Shown piece after piece: positions 1 through 8,989 of a stretch of 37,080 bases of DNA (positions within the stretch are counted from its first letter, which is position 1; each line of letters begins with the position of its first letter). The notes under the pieces are model-generated. The model was given only the letters and a program-made list of their open reading frames with translations, was not told where the DNA came from and ran no database searches. Location of the stretch: the NCBI GenBank assembly GCA_001942185.1, contig MKJV01000132.1, forward strand, positions 1 through 37,080, written 5' to 3'. A program made the translations under genes and the position numbers. The DNA is from Pseudonocardia sp. CNS-004 (GTDB taxonomy: Bacteria; Actinomycetota; Actinomycetes; Mycobacteriales; Pseudonocardiaceae).

Positions 1-167
1 GACCACCACGAAACCGCCACCCTCGCAACCCTTCCGACAACCGCAGAGCCACACACCTTCGGTTGTTGACGGCGACTCTCACCCCCGGGCCACACACCAC
101 ACCGATCCCGGGGTGGGGGTGACCGCCAACCACCAACCACGCACCACCAACCGCAAGGAGAACCGTC
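1..167 (+). other. Left-edge leader region, possible 3' end of an upstream element gene
   Basis: Frame 1 from the edge is open to a TGA at 67-69 (ending ..EPHTFGC), so these bases may be the last 22 codons of an upstream element gene; all three frames are open this close to the edge, so this is weak. Next comes a 7-bp inverted repeat (CCCCGGG 83-89, CCCGGGG 107-113, 17-nt loop) that could end that gene. A strong Shine-Dalgarno (AAGGAG, about 155-160) precedes the ATG at 168. Confidence 0.25.
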
Positions 168-508
168 ATGACCGCCACCCTCGACACCCCCACCACCACG
201 ACCGCCGCCACCAGCACGCCCGTCCCGACGCCCGCGGAGAGGCCGCGTTCCTGCGCGCAGAGACCTACTCCCTGACCGCCCGCGAGATCGTCTACGCCCT
301 CGCCGCGCACCTGACCTACTTCGGCGACACCCTCACCATCACCGTCGTCGACCCCCTCGCGGCGATCGACGCCCACATGCGGTTCAACGGCGACCTGATG
401 GCTTGGACCCGGGGCCGCCACCCCGCCGACGTCGCCGCCATCCGGGCCCGCGCCGAGCAGATCGCCCGCGACTACTTCGGCACCTACTTCCCCGCCATCC
501 CCTGGTAG
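168..508 (+). CDS. Small hypothetical protein of the integrative element, frame broken once
   Basis: The start ATG at 168 is chosen because AAGGAG lies 7 bases upstream. The first 24 codons read MTATLDTPTTTTAATSTPV.., a Thr/Pro-rich tail. The frame then has to slip by one base near 239 (GCGGAGAGGCC) to continue into a well-formed segment, AAFLRAETYSLTAREIVYAL onward, ending FGTYFPAIPW at the TAG of 508. One extra G (GCGGAGGAGGCC) would restore a protein of about 113 residues. I do not recognise a named domain. It sits 6 bases upstream of rep, which has no clear ribosome site of its own, so the two may be translationally coupled. It is probably an accessory protein of the element; its function is unknown. 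Confidence 0.55.
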
Positions 509-514
509 CCGCCC

Positions 515-2070
515 ATGCCCACATCAACGATTACCGACGAACTCTCACACCACGAACGCAGACTCCTGCGCCGCGCAGGTTCCGACCACCTCAACCAGTG
601 GCTCACCCACACCGCCAGTACCCGAGGCTGCCGCCGACCGGTCCGGCTCACCGGCTCCATCGACACCGTCGAACGAGATACCGGGCGCATCATCGACACC
701 CGCCACACCGCTTCGGACATGCCCGACGGGGTCCTCTACGTGCCCTGCGGCGACCGCCGTGCCTCGGTCTGCCCACCGTGTGCCGAGACCTACCGCGCCG
801 ACACCTACCAACTCATCAAAGCCGGCCTCACCGGAGGCAAAGGCATCCCCACCTCGGTAGCCGGACACCCCGCCGTCTTCGCCACCCTCACCGCTCCCTC
901 CTTCGGGCCGGTCCACAGCCGCAAGGTCAACCCGCGCACCGGCAAGGTCGCCCCCTGCCACATGCGCCGCAACGCGATCCGTTGCCCGCACGGGAAACTC
1001 CTGGTCTGCACCCAGCGCCACACGGAGAACCATCCCTCGTTGGGTCGGCCGCTGTGCCTGGACTGCTACGACCACGCCCATCACGTTGTCTGGAACTGCT
1101 GGGCCGGGGAACTCTGGCGCCGCACCACTCAGGCCATGAACCGCGCCCTCCGCCCCTGGGAGCGGCTCTACGGGGTCAAGCTGCGGGTCTCCTACGGCAA
1201 GGTCGCCGAATACCAACGCCGCGGAGTCGTCCACTTCCACGCCCTGATCCGGCTCGACGTCCGCCCGAACATCGACCCGAAACGCGGTCCGGTCCAGGAC
1301 CCCGATGCCATACTCGCCCCACCCGCGGACATCACCGGGCAGGATTTCGCCGAGCTCGTCGCTCGCGCCGCCGCCTCCGTCTCCTTCGAGACCCACCCCT
1401 ACGCCGACACCGGCCACACCTGGCCCATGCACTGGGGCCCACAGATCGCGTCCGCCCCGTCGGCAACCTCGGCACCGGCCAGATCACCTCCGAAGCCGTC
1501 GCCGCCTACCTGGCCAAGTACGCGACCAAGGCCACCGAAACCACCGGGCTCCCACCCACCGGGCGGATGACCGCCGAAGCCGCCGAGCACTACAGCGACG
1601 CCCACACCCACCTCGGACGGCTCATCGCCTACGCCTACCAACTCGGCACCTACCCCACCGAGTGGGCCGAAAACGAAGACCTCACCGCCGCCGAGCGTGA
1701 TGCACGAGACGAAGAACGGCAAGCCGACTGGCACGCCACCTGGGGCCGACTACGCCGCTGGACCCACATGCTCGGCTTCGGTGGCCACTTCGCCACCAAG
1801 TCCCGCCGCTACTCCACGACCCACAAGGCACTCCGCGCGCAGCGACGCGAGTACCACCGCACATCCCGCACCGACTGGCGCAACCGCCAACCCGACCGCC
1901 TCGAGGCCGAACACGACGACGAGACCACGTTGATCGTCTGCCAACTCACCCTCGCCGGGATCGGCTGGAACAACACCGGGGATGCACAGCTCGCCGCTGA
2001 TGCCGCCGATCGAGCCCGCGCCCACCGCCAACTCGCCAAGCAGGAACGCACCACCGCACGACCCGCATGA
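515..2070 (+). CDS. repSA: RepSA-like replication initiator of an integrative conjugative element, frame broken once
   Basis: Rolling-circle-type replication initiator of pSAM2-like actinomycete integrative elements, expected to nick and replicate the excised circle. Residues 1-310 are in the frame of the ATG at 515. They carry the family's Cys-rich segment (VYVPCGDRR-like LYVPCGDRRASVCPPCAETY, about residues 74-93), the block PAVFATLTAPSFGPVH and the histidine motif GVVHFHALIRL. From about 1450 the protein continues in another frame with VAAYLAKYATKATE, which holds the likely catalytic tyrosine, and runs to the TGA at 2068-2070. One added base in CAGATCGCGTCC (giving ..IDVRPVGNL) joins the halves into about 518 residues, a normal length. 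Excisionase and integrase follow. Either the element's Rep is dead or, more likely given the pattern across this window, a base was lost in sequencing. Confidence 0.8.
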
Positions 2071-2105
2071 CCCCACGCCACCCAACGACCAGGAGCTAGG
2101 AAGCC

Positions 2106-2294
2106 ATGGAACGCGTACTACTGACCGCCGAGGAGGTCGCCGAAGCACTCCGCATCGGACGCTGCACCGTCTACGACCTCATCCGCACCGGACAACTCCA
2201 ATCCTTCAAGATCGGCAAACTCCGGCGTATCCCCGTCGACGCCGTCCACGACTACGCCCGCCGCATGCTCGCCGAAGAAGGTGATGTCGCGTGA
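2106..2294 (+). CDS. xis: Excisionase, HTH_17 family DNA-binding protein
   Basis: A 62-residue protein with the winged-helix excisionase signature LLTAEEVAEALRIGRCTVYD near its N-terminus followed by GQLQSFKIGKLRRIPVDAVHD, the usual MerR/HTH_17 layout. In pSAM2-type elements such a protein works with the integrase to excise the element as a circle. AGGAG lies upstream of the ATG (2090-2094). The stop overlaps the GTG start of the integrase gene by four bases (GTGA, 2291-2294), so the two are made together. The identification rests on the domain pattern and position; a general MerR-like regulator is less likely. Confidence 0.85.
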   Translation: MERVLLTAEEVAEALRIGRCTVYDLIRTGQLQSFKIGKLRRIPVDAVHDYARRMLAEEGDVA

Positions 2295-3427
2295 GCGGCC
2301 GCAACGCCAACGGAGAGGGCAGCGTCTGGAAGCGCAAGGACGGACGATGGTGCGCCGCCGCCTACCTCCCCGTCGTCACCGGAGGCCGGCGCCGCGTCGT
2401 CACCTACGGCAAGACCCGCCAGGAAGCCCGCGCCAAACTCCGCGAGCTGCTCGACCGCGCCGAACGCAACATCCCCGCCACCCCCGCCAACCTCACCGTG
2501 GCGACCTACCTCACCGAGTGGCTCACCCACATCCGCCGGCACGTGCGCCCCAGCACCTACGCCGGATACGAAAGCAACGTCCGACTGCACCTCATCCCGC
2601 GCATCGGCAAGAAGAAGATCGCCCGACTCACCGCCCGCGACGTCCGACTCATGGTCGACGCCATGCGAGCCGACGGGCGCAACGCACGTCTCATCCAGTA
2701 CGTGCACGCCACCCTGCGCACCGCACTCGAACACGCCTGCCGGGAAGAACTCGTCACCCGCAACGTCGCACGCCTCGTCCGCATCGAAGCCCCCACACCG
2801 CTCAACCCCCGGGAACCGCTGTCGGCACAGGAAGCCCGCAAACTCCTCGCCGCCACCCACGGGCAGCACCTCGACGCCCTCTGGGCGATCCTGCTCATGC
2901 TCGGCCTGCGCCGCAGCGAGGTATGCGCACTGCGCTGGGACGACATCGACTTCACCGCCGGAACCCTGCGCATCACCAAGAGCGTGCAACGCGTCGACGG
3001 CCAACTGCGCGAGATGCCCACCAAGACCCGCCGCAGCAACCGCACCGTCCCGCTCCCACCCCGCTGCCGCTACGCCCTCGCCGACCACCACCGCCGACTC
3101 CAAGAAGCCCACGGCAACGGGCCAGGCCGGCCCTGGCCACCCACCGGCTACATCTTCGGTACCCGCTGGGGCACCCCACTCGAACCGCGCAACCTCACCC
3201 GCATGTTCGGCAAGCTCTGCGAGCACCACGGCATCCGCCGCGTCCCACTCCACGGCCTCCGACACACCTGCGTTTCGCTGCTACTCGCGCTCGGCACTCA
3301 CCCACGCGTTGTCATGGAGATCGTCGGCCACAGCGCCATTGAGATGACCATGAACGTCTACGGCCACGTCAACCTCGACACCCAACGCGCAGCGCTCAAC
3401 CATCTCGACGATGAGCTGTCGGGCTGA
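2291..3427 (+). CDS. int: Tyrosine site-specific integrase
   Basis: A full-length (378 residues) phage-type tyrosine recombinase that should integrate and excise the element at tRNA-Pro. Residues 1-60 are an AP2-like arm-binding region (NGEGSVWKRKDGRWCAA), 65-150 a SAM-like core-binding domain (VATYLTEWLTHIRRHVRPST), and 170-378 the catalytic domain. Visible catalytic residues are R207 (LGLRRSE), K245 (PTKTRRSNRT), H321 and R324 (HGLRHT), H347 (IVGHSA) and the nucleophile Y357 (MNVYGHV). The GTG start overlaps the xis stop. The gene is intact, unlike rep, and ends 131 bases before the 3' end of the tRNA, the position expected for an int-proximal attachment site. Confidence 0.95.
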   Translation: MSGRNANGEGSVWKRKDGRWCAAAYLPVVTGGRRRVVTYGKTRQEARAKLRELLDRAERNIPATPANLTVATYLTEWLTHIRRHVRPSTYAGYESNVRLHLIPRIGKKKIARLTARDVRLMVDAMRADGRNARLIQYVHATLRTALEHACREELVTRNVARLVRIEAPTPLNPREPLSAQEARKLLAATHGQHLDALWAILLMLGLRRSEVCALRWDDIDFTAGTLRITKSVQRVDGQLREMPTKTRRSNRTVPLPPRCRYALADHHRRLQEAHGNGPGRPWPPTGYIFGTRWGTPLEPRNLTRMFGKLCEHHGIRRVPLHGLRHTCVSLLLALGTHPRVVMEIVGHSAIEMTMNVYGHVNLDTQRAALNHLDDELSG

Positions 3428-3434
3428 GCCTGTT

Positions 3435-3495
3435 GCTATCAGGTGCCGCTATCACCCTGGACTGAGTGATCATGCAAGGCACCGACAAGATCATG
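3435..3495 (+). repeat. Two pairs of short direct repeats between int and tRNA-Pro
   Basis: GCTATCA occurs at 3435-3441 and 3448-3454 (13-bp period), and GATCATG at 3468-3474 and 3489-3495 (21-bp period). Short direct repeats beside the attachment core are typical arm-type sites for integrase or excisionase. Binding is inferred; only the repeats are seen. Confidence 0.3.
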
Positions 3496-3510
3496 TCGAA
3501 GGAAGACAAA

Positions 3511-3546
3511 GGCCCGGTGAGCTGCGAGAACACAACTCACCGGGCC
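3511..3546 (-). terminator. Hairpin terminator downstream of tRNA-Pro
   Basis: A perfect 11-bp inverted repeat: GGCCCGGTGAG (3511-3521) and CTCACCGGGCC (3536-3546), 14-nt loop. Read on the minus strand it starts 12 bases after the tRNA 3' end and is followed by TTTGTCTTCC, a short T-rich tract, so it should terminate the tRNA transcript. From the other side it could also stop int transcription. Confidence 0.75.
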
Positions 3547-3558
3547 TCGCCCGTGCCG

Positions 3559-3632
<74 letters not shown>

Positions 3633-3874
3633 GCCACCCCCCGAGGGGGCTCGATCAGCCTACCGCATGGCCGATCCACCCCGACCGGCCGGTCGTGGCT
3701 CCCCCCAACGCGCCTGGTAGCCGCACCTGACCGTCCGCGCACCGGTGGCCCGGCGCCGCGGAGGCATCAGTCTCCGTGGTGTGTGGCTGGTGCGCCACCG
3801 TCGTCGGTATCCCGTCGATGGCGACTTTGGTGGGTACCGGCCGGTATCGCCGGCGTTACGTCCCGTTCGTCCGA
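3633..3874 (-). promoter_or_regulatory. tRNA-Pro upstream region and kinase 3' flank
   Basis: No gene is seen in these 242 bases. On the minus strand TAGGCT (3662-3657) is a plausible -10 box for the tRNA, about 25 bases before its 5' end, with a C5/G5 hairpin in between; no convincing -35 is seen. A small inverted repeat (GCCGG 3840-3844, CCGGC 3850-3854) lies about 20 bases beyond the stop of the kinase gene and could help end that transcript. Confidence 0.3.
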
Positions 3875-5035
3875 TCAGGGGAGGGCGGGGGCCTGCGCGC
3901 GGGCCGGCTTGGTGGGTGCCGGGGGCGGTGGGTCGAGCGGGAACGACGCTCGCACGGCGAAGCCGCCGTCGGGACGGTGGCCCGCGGTGAGCTTGCCGCC
4001 GGTGGCGGTCACCCGCTCGGCGAGGCCGGTCAGCCCGGCGCCGCCGCCGACGTCGATCCGGCGCGGCCCGGCCGGTGCAGGTCCGTTGCGCACCTCCACC
4101 ACCAGCTCGGTCGGCAGCCAGCGCAGGTGGACCCCGACCTGCGCACCTGCGGCGTGCCGGGCGGCGTTGGTGAGCGACTCCTGCACGACCCGGTAGACGG
4201 CACGGCCGGTGCCGGGCGCGACCTCGACGGGGTCACCGCGCTCGTCGAGGTCGACGCGCACCCCCGCCGCGCAGGAGCCCGCCACGAGCGCGGAGACCTC
4301 GGCAAGGCCCGCGACGTGCTCGCTGCCGTCGAGCAGGCCGAGGGCGGCGCGCATCTCCGCGAGCGCGCGCTTGGCCAGCCCGCGCAGCTGCTCCGCGCCC
4401 TGCCGGGTCTCCTCCTCGGCGGTGGAGGCGGCGATAGCAGCGGCACCCACCGCGATGAGCGTGGCGTGGTGGCCCACGGCGTCGTGGATCTCCCGGCCGA
4501 TCCGGGCCCGCTCCTGTGCCCGCGCGGCGTCCCGGGACGCGGCGAGCGCATCCTCGCGGGCGCGTTCGAGCTGCAGGAGGCTCTCGGTGAGCCGGGCCCG
4601 GGTGCTCACCAACAACCCGAGCGCGGCCGGGGCACCTGCGTACAGCGCGACGAACGCGATCGTGAGGACGATGCGGCCGGCGTCGAGGGCCTGTGTGAGC
4701 AGCACCGGTGTGACCGCAACGGCGAGGGTCGCCACGAGCCACGGTACGAGGGTGCCGACACCGCGGCAGCGCCGCCCGAGCGTGTAGAGGGCGACGATCG
4801 CAGGCGGCCAGCCCAGCCCTCCCGCGATCGCCCAGAACGATCCGAGCAGGCCCAGCGGGGGCCAGACGTGCCGCAGCGGCAGCAGCGCGCACGCCACGAG
4901 GGCGGCGGCGACCGACCACCCGAACGGCGGGACCCCGAGCAGCACCGCGATCGCCGGGAGGCCGACGGCGGCCGCCTCGACGATCAGCCTGCGCGCCGGG
5001 ATCCTGGCACGCATCCGGATCCGGATCATGGTCAC
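3875..5035 (-). CDS. NarL-type sensor histidine kinase
   Basis: Membrane sensor kinase of the HPK7/HisKA_3 class. About five hydrophobic segments fill the first 145 residues (for example EAAAVGLPAIAVLLGV, VAAALVACALLPL, VPWLVATLAVAVTPVLL). A coiled stretch follows, then the dimerisation box GREIHDAVGHH with the phosphorylated His (about residue 184), and a C-terminal HATPase_c domain with N-box ESLTNAARHA and the G-box area GGGAGLTGLAERV. The preferred start is GTG at 5035, because GTGA overlaps the stop of the response regulator at 5032-5034; ATG at 5047 is in frame but lies inside that gene. It pairs with the adjacent regulator. The signal is not evident from the neighbours. Confidence 0.88.
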   Translation of the reverse strand: MTMIRIRMRARIPARRLIVEAAAVGLPAIAVLLGVPPFGWSVAAALVACALLPLRHVWPPLGLLGSFWAIAGGLGWPPAIVALYTLGRRCRGVGTLVPWLVATLAVAVTPVLLTQALDAGRIVLTIAFVALYAGAPAALGLLVSTRARLTESLLQLERAREDALAASRDAARAQERARIGREIHDAVGHHATLIAVGAAAIAASTAEEETRQGAEQLRGLAKRALAEMRAALGLLDGSEHVAGLAEVSALVAGSCAAGVRVDLDERGDPVEVAPGTGRAVYRVVQESLTNAARHAAGAQVGVHLRWLPTELVVEVRNGPAPAGPRRIDVGGGAGLTGLAERVTATGGKLTAGHRPDGGFAVRASFPLDPPPPAPTKPARAQAPALP

Positions 5036-5672
5036 GGCAGTCCCCATCCTGTGCCAGCAACGCGGCCTGGACGCGGTTCCCGGCGCCGAGCTTGATCAGC
5101 AGCGCTGACACGTACTTCTTGACGGTGGCCTCGGCGAGGCCGAGCCGCTCGCCGATGACCGCATTGGACTCGCCCGCCGCGAGCCCGCGCAGCACCTGCA
5201 GCTCCCGCGACGTCAGATCGGCGAGCCGCGACGCGCCCGCGCGGGCGGACCCCGCGGCGAGCCGGGGCAGCAGCCGCGCCGTGATCCGCGGGTCGAGCAC
5301 CGCGCCGCCCGCCGCCAGGTCGAGCACGGCGCGGACCAGCGTGTCGGGGTCGGCGTCCTTCAGCAGGAACCCCTGCACGCCCAGCCGCAGCGCCTCCGCG
5401 ACGTAGTCGTCGAGGTCGAACGTCGTGAGCACGGCCGCGGGCGGCGCGTCCGGGCGGGCGCACAACACCCGCAACGCCTCCAGCCCACCGACGCCCGGCA
5501 TCTGCACGTCCACCAGCACGACGTCCGGCCGGTGCGCGTCGACGGCGGCGAGCATCGAGGCACCGTCGGCCGCCTGCCCGACGACCTCCACCGTGCCGCC
5601 GGCCTCCAGCACCGTGCGCAGCCCGGCCCGCATCAGGGGCTCGTCATCGGCGAGCACGACCCGGACCGTCAC
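5032..5672 (-). CDS. LuxR/NarL-family response regulator, frame broken near its end
   Basis: The receiver domain (residues 1-120) has acidic pocket D9/D10, phospho-acceptor D55 (VLVDVQMPG) and K105 (LLKDAD). The C-terminal LuxR-type HTH reads LTSRELQVLRGLAAGESNAV.. and ends at ..NRVQAALLAQD. The starting GTG is at 5672, 26 bases past the der stop. As written the frame runs through the kinase gene without stopping. A single added base near 5043 sends it to the TGA at 5034-5032 (ending ..WGLP), which creates the usual GTGA overlap with the kinase. That repair matches the pattern in neighbouring genes. It is the cognate partner of the downstream kinase; its targets are unknown. Confidence 0.85.
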
Positions 5673-5698
5673 CCGACGAGGGTAACGCGGACGGCCGA

Positions 5699-7134
5699 TC
5701 AGCCCTTTCTGCTGCGCTTCTCCCGCACCCGGACGGAGATGCGCACCGGCGATCCGGTGAACCCGAACTCCTCGCGCAGGCGCCGTTCGAGGAACCGCCG
5801 GTACCCGGCCGCCAGGAAGCCGGTGGAGAACATGACGAACGTGGGCGGGCGGGTCTGGGCCTGGGTGGCGAACAGCACCCGTGGCTGCTTGCCGCCGCGC
5901 ACCGGCGGCGGGGTGGCCGCGATGACGTCCGAGAGCCAGCCGTTGAGCCGGCCGGTCGGGATCCGCTGGTCCCAGGACGCGAGCGCGGTGCGCAGCGCGG
6001 GCGCGACCTTCGCGACGGCCCGGCCGGTGAGCGCCGAGACGTTGACCCGCTCGGCCCACGGCACGCGCACGAGGTCGCGTTCCAGCTCGCGCTTCATCGC
6101 GTGGCGGCGGTCCTCGTCGACCAGGTCCCACTTGTTGAACACCAGCACGAGTGCCCGGCCCGCCTCCTCCACCATGGAGATCACGCGCTGGTCCTGCTCG
6201 GCGATCGGCTCACTCGCGTCGATCAGCACGACGGCCACCTCGGCGGCCTCGATCGCGGCGCGGGTGCGGAGGCTGGCGTAGTACTCCATGCCGCTCGCGG
6301 TCTGCACACGCTTGCGCAGGCCCGCCGTGTCGACGAACCGCCACACCTCGCCGTCGAGCTCGACGAGCGAGTCGACCGGATCGACGGTGGTGCCCGCGAC
6401 GTCGTGCACCACGGAGCGCTGCTCGCCGGACACCCGGTTGAGCAGGCTCGACTTGCCGACGTTCGGCTTGCCGACGAGCGCGACGCGCCGCGGCCCGGAG
6501 CCCGCGGCGCCGAAGTCGTCGCGCGGGGTTTCCGGCAGCGCTCGAGGATCGCGTCCAGCAGGTCGCCGGAGCCGCGCCCGTGCAGGCCGCTGACGGGGTG
6601 CGGCTCCCCCAGCCCGAGCCGCCAGAGCGCGGCGGTGTCGGAGGTGAGCCGGTCGTCGTCGACCTTCGTGGCGGCGAGCAGCACCGGGCGGTCCGAGCGG
6701 CGCAGCACGCGCGCCACCGCCTCGTCGGTGGCCGTGGCTCCGACGCTCGCGTCGACGACGAGGAGCACGGCGTCGGCGGTGCGCATCGCGAGGTCGGCCT
6801 GGGCCGCGACCGCGGCCTGCAGGCCGGTGGCGTCGGGCTCCCAGCCGCCCGTGTCGACGAGCGTGAAGCGCCGCCCGTTCCACAGGGCGTCGTAGGCGAC
6901 GCGGTCGCGGGTGACGCCGGGAATGTCCTGCACCACCCCTTCGCGGCGCCCGAGCATCCTGTTGACCAGCGTCGACTTGCCGACGTTCGGCCGCCCGACG
7001 ACGGCCAGCACCGGCGCCGGTGGGGTCGCCTCGACGTCCTCGTACGCCCCTTCCGGGCCGTCGGGGGACTCGAAGTCGTCGGGGTCGATCCCGAGCGCGG
7101 CCATCGCGGCGCGATCGTCGGTGGTTCCGTTCAC
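5699..7134 (-). CDS. der: GTPase Der (EngA), ribosome assembly; one frame break
   Basis: Double-GTPase factor for 50S ribosome assembly, essential in bacteria studied. The first G domain has VVGRPNVGKSTLVNR (about residues 45-60), DIPGVTRDR and VDTGGW. The second has ALVGKPNVGKSSLLNRV, VDTAGLRKR and NKWD, followed by the KH-like C-terminal domain ending VREKRSRKG. The halves are in different frames, joined near 6540, where one added G (CTCGAGGCGCTGCCG) gives ILEALPETPRDDFG. The repaired length of about 478 residues is normal. The GTG start at 7134 overlaps the acyltransferase stop by four bases. An essential gene is very unlikely to be truly broken, so I read this as a sequencing deletion. 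Confidence 0.95.
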
Positions 7135-7774
7135 GTCCTGCTCCGTAACTCATCAAGTTCGCGGACCATGCCGGCCAGCTCGGCCCGCAGGGTCTCGGTG
7201 GCAGCGGCCAGTCCCGTGCGCCCGCCCCCGGCGGGGATGGTCAGCGGCTCCCCCACCACGACGTCGACGCGCGGTCGCCACCGGCGCCTCGCCCCCTCGG
7301 GACGCCGGGTGCCCCGGGACACGACCGGCAGCACCACGGCACCGCTCGTGCGGGCAAGCCATGCTGCGCCGTGCTGCGCCGCCGCGACGTCGCCGCTGCC
7401 GCGCGTGCCCTCCGGGAACACCCCGACGAGACCGCCGCCGCGCAACACCGCCGTGGCCGCCGTCAACGGCCGCCGGTCGGCCTCGCCGCGACGTACGGGC
7501 AGCTGCCCGATGCGCCGCAGACCCCAGCCGGCTGCGCCGATGAACATCTCCTGCTTCACCCAGAACACCGCGCGCGCCCGAGTAGTCCGAACAACAGCGG
7601 TCCGTCGACGTTCGCGCTGTGGTTGGCGATGACGACGACCGGTCCGCCCGCCGGGATCCGGTCCAGGTGGTGGGTGTGCACCCGGTAGAACGGCCGGAAC
7701 ATCCAGGACGCGAGCCAGCGCCCCCGATCGTGCAGCCAGGGCCACGCGTCGGACGGCAGGTCGGGCGAACTCAC
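7131..7774 (-). CDS. PlsC-like 1-acylglycerol-3-phosphate O-acyltransferase, one frame break
   Basis: Membrane-associated acyltransferase of phospholipid synthesis. The N-terminal part holds the catalytic HX4D motif (ANHSANVDGPLLFG) and the later part the FPEGTRGSGD substrate-binding motif, about 60-70 residues apart as expected. The two parts are in different frames that meet near 7578; one added base (..GRARAVFWVKQE..) restores about 214 residues. GTG at 7774 overlaps the cmk stop (GTGA 7771-7774) and its own stop overlaps the der start, so it is tightly inside the cmk-der operon. Many actinobacteria keep a plsC-like gene here. The exact acyl acceptor is not shown by the sequence. Confidence 0.88.
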
Positions 7775-8474
7775 GTCACCATCCCGCGGTCCTCCACCAG
7801 CCGCATCAGCTCGGTCAGCACGTCGTCGACCGACAGGTGATCGGTGTCAAGCACCAGTGCGTCGGGTGCGGCGTGCAGCGGCGAGGTCTTGCGGGTGGAG
7901 TCGAGCCGGTCGCGACGGCGGACGTCGGCGAGCACCGTGCGGTGGTCGGCGGCCCTGCCGGCCTTGCGGTCCTGGGCCTCCCGGCGCGCGGCGCGGATCT
8001 CCTCGGATGCGGTGAGGTAGACCTTCAGCGGGGCGTCGGGGACCACGACGCTGCCGATGTCCCGCCCCTCGACGACGATCCCGCCGTGGGCGGCGACCGC
8101 CTTCTCGATAAGAGCGCGCTGGCGTTCCACGAGTGCCGTGCGCACCGCCGGAACGGCCGACACCGCTGACACCGCACCCGTGACGGCGGCGCCGCGGATC
8201 TCGGCCTCGACGTCCTCACCCGCGAGGAGGGTGGCGGGGGCCGCCGGATCGGTGACCGACTCCAGGTCGGTCACCGCGTCCACCGCGACCTTCTCGGCGT
8301 CGGCCTCGGTGCCGTCGAGCCCGGCGCGCAACACCGCGAGGGTGGCGCCCGGTACATCCCGCCGGTGTCGAGGTAGGCAGCACCGCACGCAGCGGCCAGT
8401 CGCCGGGACACGGTCGACTTCCCCGTGCCCGACGGCCCGTCCATCGCCACGACCCCGTGCAGCCGCCCGGTCAC
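7771..8474 (-). CDS. cmk: Cytidylate kinase, one frame break
   Basis: Phosphorylates CMP and dCMP. The P-loop is GPSGTGKSTVSRRLA near the N-terminus, followed by AYLDTGGMYRA. After a frame change near 8349 come the CMP-binding insert and EGRDIGSVVVPDAPLKVYLTA, then R-rich AQDRKAGRAADH and RRDRLDSTRKTSPL, all Cmk signatures. One added base (..YRAATLAVLRAG..) gives about 234 residues, the usual size. I prefer GTG at 8474, seven bases after a G-rich ribosome site; TTG at 8480 is the alternative. The stop overlaps the next gene. It is essential in most bacteria, so the break is probably an artefact. Confidence 0.92.
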
Positions 8475-8579
8475 CGGCAAGCCCCCTTGTCATCGGGCCG
8501 CGCCGGCCCGTTCTGCCGCGCGCCGTCCGCGGGCCGCGAACCATCATGCCTTGTCGCCCACGTCAGGCTCCGCCCTGGT

Positions 8580-8621
8580 CGTGAGTGGCAACGAGTGCTA
8601 TGGCACTCGTTGCCACTCACG
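8580..8621 (-). terminator. 19-bp perfect palindrome after the chorismate mutase gene
   Basis: Arms GTGAGTGGCAACGAGTGC (8581-8598) and its exact complement (8603-8620), extended by C8580/G8621, around a TATG loop. It starts six bases past the aroH stop on the minus strand and lacks a T tract, as many actinobacterial terminators do. A REP-like repeat is possible. Confidence 0.65.
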
Positions 8622-8627
8622 GCGTGG

Positions 8628-8989
8628 TCATTGGGGCAGGTCGGTGCGCAGGGCGGCGGCTCCCCGCAGGTAGACGTGGCGCAGCTCGGACCGGGCCCGC
8701 GGGGTGTCGACGTGGGCGAGCAGCCGCAACGTGCGGGGCAGCGCGCCCGGCACCGCGATCTCGGTGGCGCACATCAGCGGCACGTCGGTGAGGCCGAGCA
8801 GCCGCGCGGCGTAGGCCGGGAACTCGGCGGTGAGGTCCGGGGTGGCCGTGAAGAGGATGGAGATGATGTCGTCGCTGGTGAGCGCGTTGCGCTCCAGGAC
8901 GCGGTGACGAGCTCTGCCGAACCCTTGAGGATCTCGTCGCGGGAGTCGCCGTCCACCTGGATGGCGCCCCGGATCGCGCGCACCGCCAC
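8628..8989 (-). CDS. aroH: Chorismate mutase, AroH class, one frame break
   Basis: Converts chorismate to prephenate for Phe/Tyr synthesis. It matches the small trimeric Bacillus-type AroH: RAIRGAIQVDGDSRDEILKG at the N-terminus, then TSDDIISILFTATPDLTAEFPA, then VPLMCATEIAVPGALPRTLRL and a C-terminal LRHVYLRGAAALR. The two parts meet at a frame change near 8902; one added base (..LVTAVLERN..) yields about 120 residues, the family length. The starting GTG shares one base with the TAG of rluB (TAGTG, 8991-8987). Its place inside the rluB-cmk interval puts an aromatic amino acid enzyme in a replication and translation operon. Confidence 0.9.

Noticed and set aside
403..514. Extending Rep's second frame back to 403
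   Set aside because: The text before 1450 in that frame is Arg/Pro/His noise; the real N-terminus with the Cys-rich motif is in the frame of the ATG at 515.
2252..3265. 337-codon minus frame antisense to int
   Set aside because: The integrase on the plus strand has all catalytic residues; the antisense text has no recognisable motif.
3776..5095. Long plus-strand open frame (439 codons) over the kinase and regulator genes
   Set aside because: It is antisense to a well-formed histidine kinase; its product is low-complexity Arg/Gly/Pro text with no domain, as expected from GC-rich codon bias.
4233..6131. 632-codon minus frame joining regulator with the kinase region
   Set aside because: Only the receiver-HTH part is meaningful. 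The rest is the kinase gene and the end of der read out of frame, opened by the lost base near 5043.
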